A program made the position numbers and the translations under genes. Shown piece after piece: positions 40,935 through 49,841 of a stretch of DNA of 49,924 bases. Positions within the stretch are counted from its first letter, which is position 1; each line of letters opens with the position of its first letter. The notes beneath the pieces are model-generated. The model ran no database searches, was not told the origin of the DNA, and saw only the letters and a list, made by a program, of their open reading frames with translations. Source of the DNA: JAJPXC01 sp964562375 (GTDB lineage: Bacteria > Bacteroidota > Bacteroidia > Bacteroidales > Muribaculaceae); NCBI GenBank assembly GCA_964562375.1, contig CAZLSW010000018.1, positions 1-49,924 on the forward strand. The letters run 5' to 3'.

Positions 40935-41822
40935 ATGGAGGCATCATACAAGAGATTAGTAGTGATTGGAGCAGGGGCGGTCGCGAGCTGGCTCGCGCCG
41001 GCGATACACGCGCTCGACGGCTACCGCGTGGTGGCCGTCGCCTCCCGCACGCCCGAGCATGCCAAAGCCCTCGCCGACACACTCCCGGGAGCCGTCGTCG
41101 CCACTGTCGACGCCCTTCCCCAGGCCGACATCTACCTGATCGCCTCAAGCGACGACGCCATCCCCACAATCGCCGCCCGCACCCCCTCCCCCGGCCTCTG
41201 GATCCACACCTCGGGCAGCGTCCCCATCACCGCCCTCGCCTCCAAAGAGCGCAACGCCGTCCTATACCCCCTCCAAACGTTCTCCCGCGAAGCCCTGTCG
41301 TGCAATCGTGTACTCGTTCACTCGTGCAATCGTGCATTCGTTCACTCGTGCACTCGAGATCCCGAATACCCGAATACCCGTCTCCACGACTCCTCAGCCG
41401 ACACGGCTGACGCGGCCGCTATCCCCCTCTTTATCGAGGCCTCATCCCCCGAGGCTTTCCAGCAAGTACAGGCCCTCGCCAAAGCCCTCTCCCCTCGCGT
41501 TTACACCGCTGATAGCGAGCGACGTAGAGCATTACATATCGCGGCCGTGTTCGCCTGCAATTTCACCAACCGACTCTGGGCCCACGCCGCCGACATCCTC
41601 GCCCAATACGGCTACCCCCTCGACGTGCTGCAACCCCTGCTCCAAGCCACCCTCGACAAGGCCATGGCCATCTCCCCCGTCGAAGGCCAAACCGGCCCGG
41701 CGCGGCGCGGCGACCTCGGTATCCTCAAAAGCCACCTAAAAACCTTAACAGGCACCGAAAAAGAGATTTACCAACTGATTTCCAACGACATACTCTCACA
41801 ATACAATCATCCGCAACTATGA
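40935..41822 (+). CDS. DUF2520/Rossmann-fold dehydrogenase-like protein with repeat-encoded insertion
   Basis: 295 residues. The N-terminal NAD(P)-binding Rossmann domain (VVIGAGAVASWLA, residues 9-21; ASSDDAI; IHTSGSVP) and the C-terminal helical DUF2520 domain (RRALHIAAVFACNFTNRLWA; TGPARRGD) are as in the pyrroline-5-carboxylate-reductase/F420-oxidoreductase-like family. The substrate is unknown. Between YPLQTFS and PLFIEAS, usually ~10 residues apart, lie ~45 residues including NRVLVHSCNRAFVHSCTRD, encoded by the octamer repeat at 41297-41358. First gene of a coupled operon; its stop overlaps the KdsC-like start (ATGA). Confidence 0.88.
   Translation: MEASYKRLVVIGAGAVASWLAPAIHALDGYRVVAVASRTPEHAKALADTLPGAVVATVDALPQADIYLIASSDDAIPTIAARTPSPGLWIHTSGSVPITALASKERNAVLYPLQTFSREALSCNRVLVHSCNRAFVHSCTRDPEYPNTRLHDSSADTADAAAIPLFIEASSPEAFQQVQALAKALSPRVYTADSERRRALHIAAVFACNFTNRLWAHAADILAQYGYPLDVLQPLLQATLDKAMAISPVEGQTGPARRGDLGILKSHLKTLTGTEKEIYQLISNDILSQYNHPQL
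41297..41358 (+). repeat. Octamer repeat inserted in frame in DUF2520 gene
   Basis: Seven consecutive 8-bp units: TCGTGCAA, TCGTGTAC, TCGTTCAC, TCGTGCAA, TCGTGCAT, TCGTTCAC, TCGTGCAC. Three units (24 bp) equal 8 codons, so the peptide shows an 8-residue period. Confidence 0.85.
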
Positions 41823-42343
41823 GCCGAATCGACTACGACCTTACAAAGATTCGCGGCATCGTCTTCGATGTCGACGGCGTGCTTTCCCCCTCCACCATAC
41901 CGATGAACGACGAGGGCGTGCCACAGCGCATGGCCAACATCAAGGACGGCTACGCGCTCCAGCTCGCCGTAAAGCAGGGCTACCATATCGCCATTATCAC
42001 CGGCGGAAACACCGAATCGATACGCAAGCGCTACGAGGCCCTCGGTATCAAGGACATATACCTCAAGGCGTCAATGAAACTGCCCGTGCTCAACCAGTGG
42101 ATGGAGGAGCGCGGACTGGTGGCCGACCAAGTGGCGTTCGTGGGCGACGACATCCCCGATTACGAGGCGATGATGGTCGTGGGGCTCCCCGTTTGCCCGG
42201 CCGACGCCGCTCCCGAGATCAAAGGCGTATCGATCTATATCAGTCCCGTAGATGGCGGCTACGGCGTGGCACGCGACCTGATTGAGCAGGTGATGAGAGT
42301 CAACGGCCACTGGCTGTCGTCGGCACAAGCGTTCGGTTGGTGA
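41819..42343 (+). CDS. KdsC-type HAD phosphatase (3-deoxy-D-manno-octulosonate 8-phosphate phosphatase-like)
   Basis: 174 residues, the size of tetrameric capless HAD phosphatases. HAD motif I VFDVDGVLS (nucleophile Asp and acid/base Asp), motif II IITGG, Lys in LKASMKLPVL, and motif III FVGDDIPDYEAM. KdsC removes phosphate from KDO-8-P on the way to lipopolysaccharide. The related NeuA/KDN phosphatases cannot be excluded. It overlaps the DUF2520 gene by 4 nt and the maf gene by 1 nt (TGATG), so the three are translated together. Confidence 0.9.
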   Translation: MSRIDYDLTKIRGIVFDVDGVLSPSTIPMNDEGVPQRMANIKDGYALQLAVKQGYHIAIITGGNTESIRKRYEALGIKDIYLKASMKLPVLNQWMEERGLVADQVAFVGDDIPDYEAMMVVGLPVCPADAAPEIKGVSIYISPVDGGYGVARDLIEQVMRVNGHWLSSAQAFGW

Positions 42344-42951
42344 TGGCTGTGAACGATTCACTCAAGGGCAAGCGAGTGCTGCTGGCAAGCGCCTCACCGC
42401 GGCGCCGCGAATTGATGTCGATGCTCGACATCCCCTTTGAAATCGCCCACCCTATCGAGGTCGACGAGACCTATCCCCCGGAATTGAAGGCCGAGGAGGT
42501 GCCCGTGTATCTGTCCCGCTTGAAGGCCGACGCCTATCGCGCTAACATGCAACCCGATGACGTGATAATTACCGCCGACACGGTAGTGATCCTCGACGGT
42601 CGCGTCTTGGGCAAACCTCGCGACCTTGACGACGCGCGGCGCATGCTCGCCTCACTCTCGGGACGAGTCCACACGGTTGTGACCGGGGTCACAATCACCC
42701 GCGCCGAGGGCCAGACGAGTTTTTCGGCCGTCACCGAGGTGGAATTTGCCGAATTGACCCCCGAGGAGATCGACCATTATGTAACAGTGTATCAGCCCCT
42801 TGACAAGGCAGGCGCTTACGGCATCCAGGAGTGGATCGGAGCCATCGCCATCCGCTCAATCCGCGGTTCCTACTACAACGTCATGGGCCTCCCCCTCCAC
42901 CGCCTCTACCAATCCCTAACATGCCCCCAAACCCCCGAAGCGGGGGCTTAG
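42343..42951 (+). CDS. maf: Maf-family nucleoside triphosphate pyrophosphatase
   Basis: 202 residues from the ATG at 42343, which overlaps the previous stop (TGATG); a TTG at 42337 is a poorer start. Family blocks: LLASASPRRRELM (substrate loop), DETYPPEL, ADTVVILDGRVLGKP and YGIQEWIG. It removes pyrophosphate from dTTP/UTP or modified nucleotides (house-cleaning). The last residues PQTPEAGA are encoded by a CCCCCGAAGCGGGGG hairpin that overlaps the stop codon and could terminate the operon. Confidence 0.93.
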   Translation: MAVNDSLKGKRVLLASASPRRRELMSMLDIPFEIAHPIEVDETYPPELKAEEVPVYLSRLKADAYRANMQPDDVIITADTVVILDGRVLGKPRDLDDARRMLASLSGRVHTVVTGVTITRAEGQTSFSAVTEVEFAELTPEEIDHYVTVYQPLDKAGAYGIQEWIGAIAIRSIRGSYYNVMGLPLHRLYQSLTCPQTPEAGA

Positions 42952-42990
42952 CTCCCGCAGGGTTAAATACCCGCATTAGCTAACGAAATG

Positions 42991-43111
42991 TCGTGTATTC
43001 GTGCACTCGTGTATTCGTGCATTCGTTTACTCGTGCATTCGATTACTCGTGCATTCGTTTACTCGTTTACTCGTGTATTCGTGCATTCGTGTATTCGTGC
43101 ATTCGTTTACT
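42991..43111. repeat. Octamer repeat array (TCGTGCAT family), intergenic
   Basis: About fifteen contiguous 8-bp units of TCGTGCAT, TCGTGTAT, TCGTTTAC, TCGATTAC and similar. It can be read in frame as SCIRAFVYSCIRLLVHS, but there is no gene context. Confidence 0.9.
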
Positions 43112-43296
43112 CTATCCCCTGTCTCCCTCTTGTTAACATCCTTGAATTTTTGCTTTAAATTGTTAATTAGAGATTTATTTGGAATCTTTTGCGTAATTTT
43201 ACGCCAAGTTAGCCCTTATAGGCCATGAGAGGCTCTTACAGGAATCTACTTTACAACATAATCCCAACACAAAAACCCATTTAAAACACAATGCTT

Positions 43297-44196
43297 ATGA
43301 AACATTTCTGGCTCCCGGCATTGATGCTCGCGATGGCTGCCACGGCTTCGGCACAGGTGCTGAACGTCGCCTCCATTGAGCGCGTCAACGTCAACGGGTT
43401 GTCGATCGACGAGGCTGTTATCAGCCCCGACGGCACCCAAGCGGTAGTGTCACTCAACAACAGCGACGCCCTCCGCGTAGTGAACCTAAGCGACGGCTCT
43501 ACCCGTCAGCTTACACAAAACGGCCTGACGCACGACCTGCGCTGGACCGCCGACTCCAAAACCGTTGTCTACCAGCAGCCCTCCTACAACAAGAAGCACC
43601 TCCGCTACAAGGAGGTAAAGGCTGTTAACCTCGCCACCGGCAAGGAAAAAACCATCCAAAAAGCTACCCGCAACCTCAACGGCGTCGCCGTCCAAGGCCA
43701 GCAGGTGCAGGTGGTTAACAACAACAAGGTGAAAGCCACCGCCCTCGACGGCCAGAAGGTCGCCCAGGCACCGGTTGCCTCCATCTCCTACGGCCATCTG
43801 ATGCTTACCCAAAACGGCAAGACCGTGCAACTCGACCCCAACGGCTCGCAGAACTGCAGCTACCTCTGGCCCTCGGTTAGCCCCGACGGCACCAAGATCG
43901 TCTACTTCCAAGTAGGCAAGGGTTGCCAAGTGTGCGACCTCCAGGGCAACGTCCTCGTTTCCCTCGGCCAGCTCCACGCTCCCGCTTGGTTGGACAACAA
44001 CACCATCGTGGCCATGAACGACAAGGACAACGGCGTGGTATTCACCTCCTCCGAGATCGTTGCCGCCAACCTCCAGGGCGAGCGTCAGGTATTGACCGAC
44101 TCCTCGGTCATCGCCATGAACCCCACCGCGGCCGGCAACAAGATCGCCTTCACCACCCCCCAAGGCGAGATGTATATTATTAATGTAACCCGTTAA
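43297..44196 (+). CDS. Exported TolB-like beta-propeller (PD40) protein
   Basis: About 299 residues; either ATG (43291 or 43297) fits, and MKHFWLPALMLAM is the better signal peptide start. Cleavage is probably after ASAQ. Repeated blades carry the WD40-like/PD40 pattern: ISPDGTQAVVSL, LRWTADSKTVVY, VSPDGTKIVYFQ and AGNKIAFTTPQGEM. Periplasmic, probably a binding platform. Its stop lies 14 nt before the amidase gene, so the two form an operon and may act on the cell wall together. Confidence 0.85.
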   Translation: MKHFWLPALMLAMAATASAQVLNVASIERVNVNGLSIDEAVISPDGTQAVVSLNNSDALRVVNLSDGSTRQLTQNGLTHDLRWTADSKTVVYQQPSYNKKHLRYKEVKAVNLATGKEKTIQKATRNLNGVAVQGQQVQVVNNNKVKATALDGQKVAQAPVASISYGHLMLTQNGKTVQLDPNGSQNCSYLWPSVSPDGTKIVYFQVGKGCQVCDLQGNVLVSLGQLHAPAWLDNNTIVAMNDKDNGVVFTSSEIVAANLQGERQVLTDSSVIAMNPTAAGNKIAFTTPQGEMYIINVTR

Positions 44197-44210
44197 AAGC
44201 ACAGAGTAGC

Positions 44211-47200
44211 ATGAAAAAGTTTTTAGTATTATCAGCCGCTGCTCTGCTTTGCGCAGGGCTTTCGCTCCAAGCTAAAACCGCCGACGAGCTGCGCGTTTAC
44301 CTTAACCCCGGTCACGGCTCCTGGGGCTCCAACGACCGTCCGATGAGCATCCATCGCGAGGTTAACGGCGAGTTGACTACCGTCAACCCCAACACCAAGA
44401 CAATCACCGAGGCCAACGACGGCTGGACTCCCGACACCACCGCCTTCTACGAGACCAACACCAACCTCCAGAAACTCCTCTACACCTACCACCAGTTGGA
44501 GGATTACGGCTTGACCACCGACAATACCAAGTCCTCTTCATTCGACAACGAGTATCAGGTTGGCTACGGAATGAACCTCGAGAACAACGTGTTCATCTCC
44601 CGCACCAAAAACGGCCCGTATCCTTACGATTACACCCAGGCCGAGGTGTGCAACCGCTCCCTTTCGGTAATTTCCAAAGAGGTGGAGAGCAACAACTTCG
44701 ACTTCTTCCTCTCGGTGCACTCCAACGCTGCCAGCGAGGGCTCAACCTCCAACTATCCCCTCTGGCTCTATCGCGGCACCGACACATGCACCGACGACGG
44801 CACGGGCAACCTCACTGGCGAGGAAACCCGCATGACCGAGAGCAAGAACGCCGGCTCGGCAATGTGGAAACACCTCTACGCTCTCGACTACTACACATGG
44901 AGCGCTTACTCATCCAGCGAAAACCTCCGTGGCGACGTCAACTTCTACAACGATGCTTCCGTCGGCGTTAACAACGCTTACGGTTACCTCGGCGTGTTGA
45001 AGCACCACTCGATCGGTGGTCTCTACGAGGGCTACTTCCACACCTATCAGCCCGCCCGTCACCGCGCCATGAACTTCGACATCTGCAAGGTTGAGGGTCT
45101 GGCCTACGCCCGCGGTATCGCCGACTACTTCGGCCTCACCAAGGAGTCGACCGGCGAGATCGTGGTATTCGCCCGCGACGAGAACCAGAAATTCTCCGCT
45201 ACTTACTATTCAGCCAGCGGAGCAAGCGACGACGCTTACCTGCCCTTGAACGGCGCAACCTTCACCCTGAAGAAGGACGGTGTCGAGATCGAGACCAAGA
45301 CCTCCGACAACCACTACAACGGCTCGGCAGTGTTCTTCAACCTCGAGCCAGGCACCTACACCGTGTCTGTCTCCAAGGAAGGCTACAAAGACCTCGCCGA
45401 GGAACTTGAGCTCACCGTAAAGGCCGCCGCCACAACCTCAGGCACCGCTTGGCTCGTTGACGAAAACTACGTGCCTCCAACGGTTGTATATTACGACTAC
45501 CCCGATCCCCTCGAGGGCGAGGCCTCGGTTGGCGCTGCCATTGAGTATGTCTACGACCAGACCTTCACCAACAAAGAGCTCACCGACCTTGCAGCTCTTA
45601 ACGTGCGCCGCATGATCGTGAAGAACGGCAACGCCTATGTACTTGGCTTTGACGCCGACAACAACCCCACCATCCAGGTGCTCGACGCCGCTACCGGTGA
45701 GGTTGCCGCTACCGTGTCAACCACTGGCGCAAGCGGCTCACTTGGCGCTATTGGTGATATCGCTCTTACTGCTGATAATGTGCTGATTGCTATCAACTCC
45801 GACGTACTGCCTTTCGGCGGCGACAACAACGTTAAGGTTTACCGTTGGGAGAACGACGACAACGGCCTGCCCACCGGTGACCCCGTCAACATGATTTCCA
45901 TGAACCACGCTGGTAATTGGCAAAATGCCGAGTGGGGCAAGTCGATGTGCTACACCGGTACTCTAGAAGATGGCAAATTAATCTTCTGGAACAAGTCGAC
46001 CGCAAATAACAACACTCGCATTGAAATAATCACCGTTATTGACGGCGCAATGTCATCAGCTTGGCACAACAATTGGAATAACGTCAGCGGTTCTTACACC
46101 GACGCCGTTCTTGGCGACTACCAGTGCACCGTATCGCCTTTGAACGACGGCTGCATCATCCTCACCTCTCAAAACTGCCAGCCGATGGAGATCGAGCTTA
46201 GCGGCGCTTCCACTGGCGTCCCCACCATCAAGGCCCAGCTTCCCGCAGGCTTGATCCAAGGCACCGCTTTCCGCGCCAACATGTTCAAATATGCTGGCAA
46301 GGTATACATGGCCGCTCCCAACGTGGTTGACGGCGAGTGCCAGGCTGTTACCCTGCTTGACATCACCAACGGTCTCGACAAGGCTACCGTCGTTTCGACC
46401 GTCAACACCGGTCTGCCCGTGGCTAACGCTTCCAACGCCGCTCCTAAGAGCTGGATCACCGCCGACGCCGGCACCCCGATGGCCGCTGGTGCCACCTACG
46501 TGACCCGCAACGCCACCACCGAAGCTCTCACCGGCCACTGGATGGACCTCTACGCCTACACCGCCAACGGTCTAACCCGCATGACCACCCAAACCGCCGA
46601 GCAGCCCCTGGGTCGCAACCACTTCGCTTACGACCTGGCTATGACCTCCGAGAACGACATCTACACCCTCACCTTCAAGTCGACCGGCGAGGCCCACAAC
46701 GGCCGCGTGATCCTTACCAACGCCGCCAACACCTCCGACGTGGTTGAAATCCCCTTCGGCGACGTAATCCCCGGCGAGAACTCCATTCCCGTTGACGCTG
46801 CCGAGCTGGCTGAAGGCGAGCAATACAACTGGGCTATCGCCATGGAAAGCGACCCCATCGCAGAGGCTGGCGTTTACTGGCGTCGAGCCGATGCCTACTC
46901 CTCCTCCGCTACCCGCGGTGGTATCGTTGTGATTACCGATCCCGAGCAGGATAGCTTCGGTAAGGTTATCGTAGCGGCTGGTTACGCTAAGGGTCTCGAG
47001 GTTTACGACCCCGTTCAGAACCTTCTTGGCAGCTACCACGCTGGAGCTTCCACAATGGACAGCTCTAACGGTTCGTCGCTGATGCGTGGAGGCCAGCACA
47101 ATGGCAAGGCTGTATTTGTTGACTGGAGCGACAATGGGGCCGGTTACTGGCAGCTCGATCCCGAGAATCCCGAAGTACTCACCAACATTCTCGCTGGTGA

Positions 47201-48059
47201 TTGGGGCTCCGGTGGTTGCTACACCCTCGACGGCACACCCATCGGTGGTGGCGGTAGCGGTATTTGCTTCCTCGGCACTGGTGAAGATGAAGTTTGCTAC
47301 GTTTGGTGCGAGGACTACCCCGCAGCCAATGGCAACAACCTCATCCGATATGACATCGCTGGTGCTGACACATTCAATATGTACCCCACGCAGATGTATC
47401 GAAATGGCACTACCACTTCCTTCACCGGTCTTTTCGCAAACACCAACTGCGAGGTAACCGCAATTGAGGAGGGTGTATTCATCTCTCAGAGCCGCAGCTC
47501 GGGCAACAACGCTTCGGGATGCCCCTGCTTCATCTTCATCGACCACGACGGCAACATCCTCTATAACTCGGGATCGGATGAAAACATGGCCGACCTGGCT
47601 ATGTCTACTGGTCTGGCAATCTCGCCCGACAAGTCGACCTTGGCAGTCGCTAAGTACAGCTCTACTACCGTGATGCTCTACCACGTGGATTGGACCGACG
47701 GTGTTCCCTCGTTCACCAAGCTCTATGACATCGCCGGTGGTAGCTCTTCGGCCTCCATCCCCGAGAACGTTCAGATGAAGTTTGACAACGCTGGCAACCT
47801 TTACTCATTCCAGCGTGGTCGTGGTTACACCACTTACTCTCTGGTCAACCCCAACCCCTCGGCCACCACTCCCGCCAAGAAGGAGCTGCTGATCAAGGGT
47901 GGCACGACCGGCGTTGAGAACGTGGCAGCCGACAAGGTAGCCGCTCAGGGTCCCGTCGAGTACTACACCCTCCAGGGCGTACGCGTCGAGAACCCGGCCG
48001 CCGGCACCATCGTGATCCGCCGCCAAGGCAACACCGCCACCAAGATCCTCATCAAGTGA
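44211..48059 (+). CDS. Giant secreted N-acetylmuramoyl-L-alanine amidase with sorting-like tail
   Basis: 1282 residues. Signal peptide 1-21. Residues ~22-310 form an Amidase_3 domain: zinc ligands His35 (NPGHG), the Glu in FYETNTNLQ and His170 (SVHSN). A carboxypeptidase-regulatory/PEGA-like beta domain follows (~320-410, FNLEPGTYTVSVSKEGY). Residues ~440-1230 are long beta-rich repeats of propeller character (ITVIDG, AISPDKSTLAV). The end VEYYTLQGVRV...IVIRRQGN...KILIK matches the tail of the 36454-38529 protein and resembles a type IX/por secretion signal. It should cleave the amide bond between MurNAc and the peptide stem, possibly outside the cell. Confidence 0.9.
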   Translation: MKKFLVLSAAALLCAGLSLQAKTADELRVYLNPGHGSWGSNDRPMSIHREVNGELTTVNPNTKTITEANDGWTPDTTAFYETNTNLQKLLYTYHQLEDYGLTTDNTKSSSFDNEYQVGYGMNLENNVFISRTKNGPYPYDYTQAEVCNRSLSVISKEVESNNFDFFLSVHSNAASEGSTSNYPLWLYRGTDTCTDDGTGNLTGEETRMTESKNAGSAMWKHLYALDYYTWSAYSSSENLRGDVNFYNDASVGVNNAYGYLGVLKHHSIGGLYEGYFHTYQPARHRAMNFDICKVEGLAYARGIADYFGLTKESTGEIVVFARDENQKFSATYYSASGASDDAYLPLNGATFTLKKDGVEIETKTSDNHYNGSAVFFNLEPGTYTVSVSKEGYKDLAEELELTVKAAATTSGTAWLVDENYVPPTVVYYDYPDPLEGEASVGAAIEYVYDQTFTNKELTDLAALNVRRMIVKNGNAYVLGFDADNNPTIQVLDAATGEVAATVSTTGASGSLGAIGDIALTADNVLIAINSDVLPFGGDNNVKVYRWENDDNGLPTGDPVNMISMNHAGNWQNAEWGKSMCYTGTLEDGKLIFWNKSTANNNTRIEIITVIDGAMSSAWHNNWNNVSGSYTDAVLGDYQCTVSPLNDGCIILTSQNCQPMEIELSGASTGVPTIKAQLPAGLIQGTAFRANMFKYAGKVYMAAPNVVDGECQAVTLLDITNGLDKATVVSTVNTGLPVANASNAAPKSWITADAGTPMAAGATYVTRNATTEALTGHWMDLYAYTANGLTRMTTQTAEQPLGRNHFAYDLAMTSENDIYTLTFKSTGEAHNGRVILTNAANTSDVVEIPFGDVIPGENSIPVDAAELAEGEQYNWAIAMESDPIAEAGVYWRRADAYSSSATRGGIVVITDPEQDSFGKVIVAAGYAKGLEVYDPVQNLLGSYHAGASTMDSSNGSSLMRGGQHNGKAVFVDWSDNGAGYWQLDPENPEVLTNILAGDWGSGGCYTLDGTPIGGGGSGICFLGTGEDEVCYVWCEDYPAANGNNLIRYDIAGADTFNMYPTQMYRNGTTTSFTGLFANTNCEVTAIEEGVFISQSRSSGNNASGCPCFIFIDHDGNILYNSGSDENMADLAMSTGLAISPDKSTLAVAKYSSTTVMLYHVDWTDGVPSFTKLYDIAGGSSSASIPENVQMKFDNAGNLYSFQRGRGYTTYSLVNPNPSATTPAKKELLIKGGTTGVENVAADKVAAQGPVEYYTLQGVRVENPAAGTIVIRRQGNTATKILIK

Positions 48060-48090
48060 TAGGTGTTAAGTCTTAGTGATTAAGTATAAT

Positions 48091-48123
48091 AGCCCCGCCT
48101 GGCACACCACCCGGCGGGGCTTT
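48091..48123 (+). terminator. Terminator of the amidase gene
   Basis: AGCCCCGCC (48091-48099) pairs with GGCGGGGCT (48113-48121), followed by TTCTG. Degenerate GTGTCGGGCCGTCC repeats follow at about 48165-48215. Confidence 0.75.
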
Positions 48124-48254
48124 CTGCCTCAATAGGATGGAAGGGGCACCGTCCCCTGTGCCCCAAAGTGTCGGGCCGTCCCCGGTGCCCCAAAGTGTCG
48201 GACACCGTCCCCGGCACACCTCTGTGATTTAGATTTTTTCGCTATATTCGCGTC

Positions 48255-49349
48255 ATGAAACGTTTAATCCCCATCATATTGCTGGCGGCAGCCCTCCCCG
48301 GGAGCGCCCGCTGCCCTCAGCGGCCACAAGATAGCATGATCTACCTTGGCGTCCTCAACTACGGCGCCAACGACTCCCTCGACAAGGCCGATTTCCAATT
48401 CCGTTTCCTCACCCAGGACAGCGTCGAGCGCCACTTCTACATCGACACCGACAACGGCCAATTCACCCTCCACAACCGCCTGAAGGAGGGCGACCCATTC
48501 GCCGTCACCACCCATGGCGACACAATCGTGGATCTGCAAGCCGTAAAGGAAAGGGCCACCGTGCGGCGCGATTCCATCGCGTCGGGCGCCATCCCCGGCC
48601 AGCGAACCCTCACCAATCTATTGAAAACCGCCATCACCCCCATGGGCTCGACCCTCTACGTCTTCGGCGGCGCGTGGAACTGGCAGGACAACGGCGGCGA
48701 CGCCAACTCCACCACCATCGGCGTCCCCCAGGACTGGATCGACTTCTTCAACAGCCACGACGCATCCTACGAGTACAAGAACCCCGACCCCACCATCTCC
48801 TATTACCCCTTCTTGGGCTACAACGAATACCACTACTGCGGTGCCGACTGCTCGGGTTTCGTGGGCTGGACCCTCTACAACACCCTCCACGACCAGCCCG
48901 GCGGACAGTCCTACGTGATGTCATCCCGCATCATGGCCCAGACCCTCGCCGACACCTACCACCTCGGCACATTCTCAAAGGACAAGGACCTTAAAACCGG
49001 CGACATCGTGTCGATGCCCGGGCACGTCTACCTCGTCATCGGCCGCTGCGACGACGGCTCGGTGCTGATTGCCCACTCCACGGTCAACAACGGCCAGGGC
49101 TCGGGCATCCAGCTCTCGGGCGTAGGCGACGACCCCAACTGCGAGGCCGCGATGCTTGCTCGCCGCTACATGGCGCGCCTCCCCCAGTGGCACGTGCGCT
49201 ACGACACCATGCTCAAGGATCCCAAAGTGTACCTCGATTTCAAGTCGCAACCCACCTACGGCCATTTCACCTGGTCGCCCGATGTCCTCCCCGACCCCGA
49301 CGGCCTCCTCTCCAAATCCCCCGCCGAAATCCTCGAAATAATCTTTTAG
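48255..49349 (+). CDS. Exported NlpC/P60 family cysteine peptidase
   Basis: 364 residues. Signal peptide (residues 1-18). An N-terminal domain (~20-130) of unknown type precedes an NlpC/P60 fold: catalytic Cys199 in GADCSGFVGW, His257 in PGHVYLVIG, and a polar third residue expected in the IAHSTVN strand. Members cut gamma-D-Glu-diaminopimelate or related bonds in peptidoglycan stems. With the amidase upstream this forms a cell-wall lytic pair. It is preceded by TATATTCG at 48244-48251, only 3 nt before the ATG, so the mRNA could be leaderless, but the -33 box is poor. Confidence 0.9.
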   Translation: MKRLIPIILLAAALPGSARCPQRPQDSMIYLGVLNYGANDSLDKADFQFRFLTQDSVERHFYIDTDNGQFTLHNRLKEGDPFAVTTHGDTIVDLQAVKERATVRRDSIASGAIPGQRTLTNLLKTAITPMGSTLYVFGGAWNWQDNGGDANSTTIGVPQDWIDFFNSHDASYEYKNPDPTISYYPFLGYNEYHYCGADCSGFVGWTLYNTLHDQPGGQSYVMSSRIMAQTLADTYHLGTFSKDKDLKTGDIVSMPGHVYLVIGRCDDGSVLIAHSTVNNGQGSGIQLSGVGDDPNCEAAMLARRYMARLPQWHVRYDTMLKDPKVYLDFKSQPTYGHFTWSPDVLPDPDGLLSKSPAEILEIIF

Positions 49350-49362
49350 CCCCCGAAGCCTG

Positions 49363-49521
49363 TCGTGCATTCGTGCCTGTCGTGTACTCGTGCATTCGTG
49401 TACTCGTGTAATCGTGCATTCGTTTATTCGTTTATTCGTGCCTGTCGTGTACTCGTGCATTCGTGTACTCGTGCATTCGTGCCCGTCGTGCACTCGTGCA
49501 TTCGTGTACTCGTGCATTCGA
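49363..49521. repeat. Octamer repeat array (TCGTGCAT family), right end
   Basis: About twenty 8-bp units TCGTGCAT/TCGTGTAC/TCGTTTAT with occasional one-base insertions (TCGTGCCTG). It lies between the NlpC/P60 gene and the terminator of the minus-strand RNA. Confidence 0.9.
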
Positions 49522-49522
49522 G

Positions 49523-49563
49523 AAAAAAACAGAAAGGCGGGAGCCTTGAAAAAGACTCCCGCC
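49523..49563 (-). terminator. Terminator of minus-strand RNA
   Basis: On the minus strand GGCGGGAG (49563-49556) pairs with CTCCCGCC (49543-49536), followed by TTTCTGTTTTTTT. Confidence 0.8.
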
Positions 49564-49803
49564 TCATTATAAGGGCCACACCAAAGGATGCGATGAAACT
49601 CCGAATGACAGGATTTGAGTGCTCGCCGTCCTTTGTAATCCGCCTGGGCTACAAAGCCTCCCTATTGCTAGGGATGGGGCCCGCCATTGGGCGGCTAAGC
49701 TTGTCTCGGCATTTCATATATTTTTGATGAGTTTCCCAATCTACTTTGATGTGGTTTATCTTTGGTCGATTGAGCGCCGGGCTCTCTTGCCCGCTGTGAT
49801 ATT
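49523..49803 (-). ncRNA. Structured ncRNA gene, unknown family (~280 nt)
   Basis: A perfect promoter at 49841-49810 and a strong terminator bound a region without a plausible protein. Visible helices on the minus strand: GGGC-AAGAGA-GCCC, GCCC-AAT-GGGC, CCCTA-GCAA-TAGGG, CTTTGTA...TACAAAG, and a long-range GAAACTC...GAGTTTC pairing enclosing most of them. This is a multi-branched fold rather than a simple rod. It lacks the conserved GAGGAAAGTCC of RNase P RNA and the tmRNA ends. It may be the Bacteroidales-1 RNA or an undescribed RNA; this is inference. Confidence 0.55.
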
Positions 49804-49809
49804 ACAACG

Positions 49810-49841
49810 CAAAGTTAAGGGGTAAAGTTGAATTTTCCAAA
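49810..49841 (-). promoter_or_regulatory. Promoter of minus-strand structured RNA
   Basis: On the minus strand TTTG (49841-49838), 20 nt, TAACTTTG (49817-49810): both boxes consensus. It predicts transcription from about 49803. Confidence 0.75.

Noticed and set aside
42991..43111. Possible small repeat protein (SCIRAFVY repeats)
   Set aside because: The frame is open only because 24 bp equals eight codons. There is no ribosome-binding context, and the same array at 49363 has frame-breaking insertions.
49523..49803. RNase P RNA or tmRNA
   Set aside because: The conserved GAGGAAAGTCC/ACAGAAA elements of RNase P RNA and the tRNA-like ends and tag frame of tmRNA are not present.
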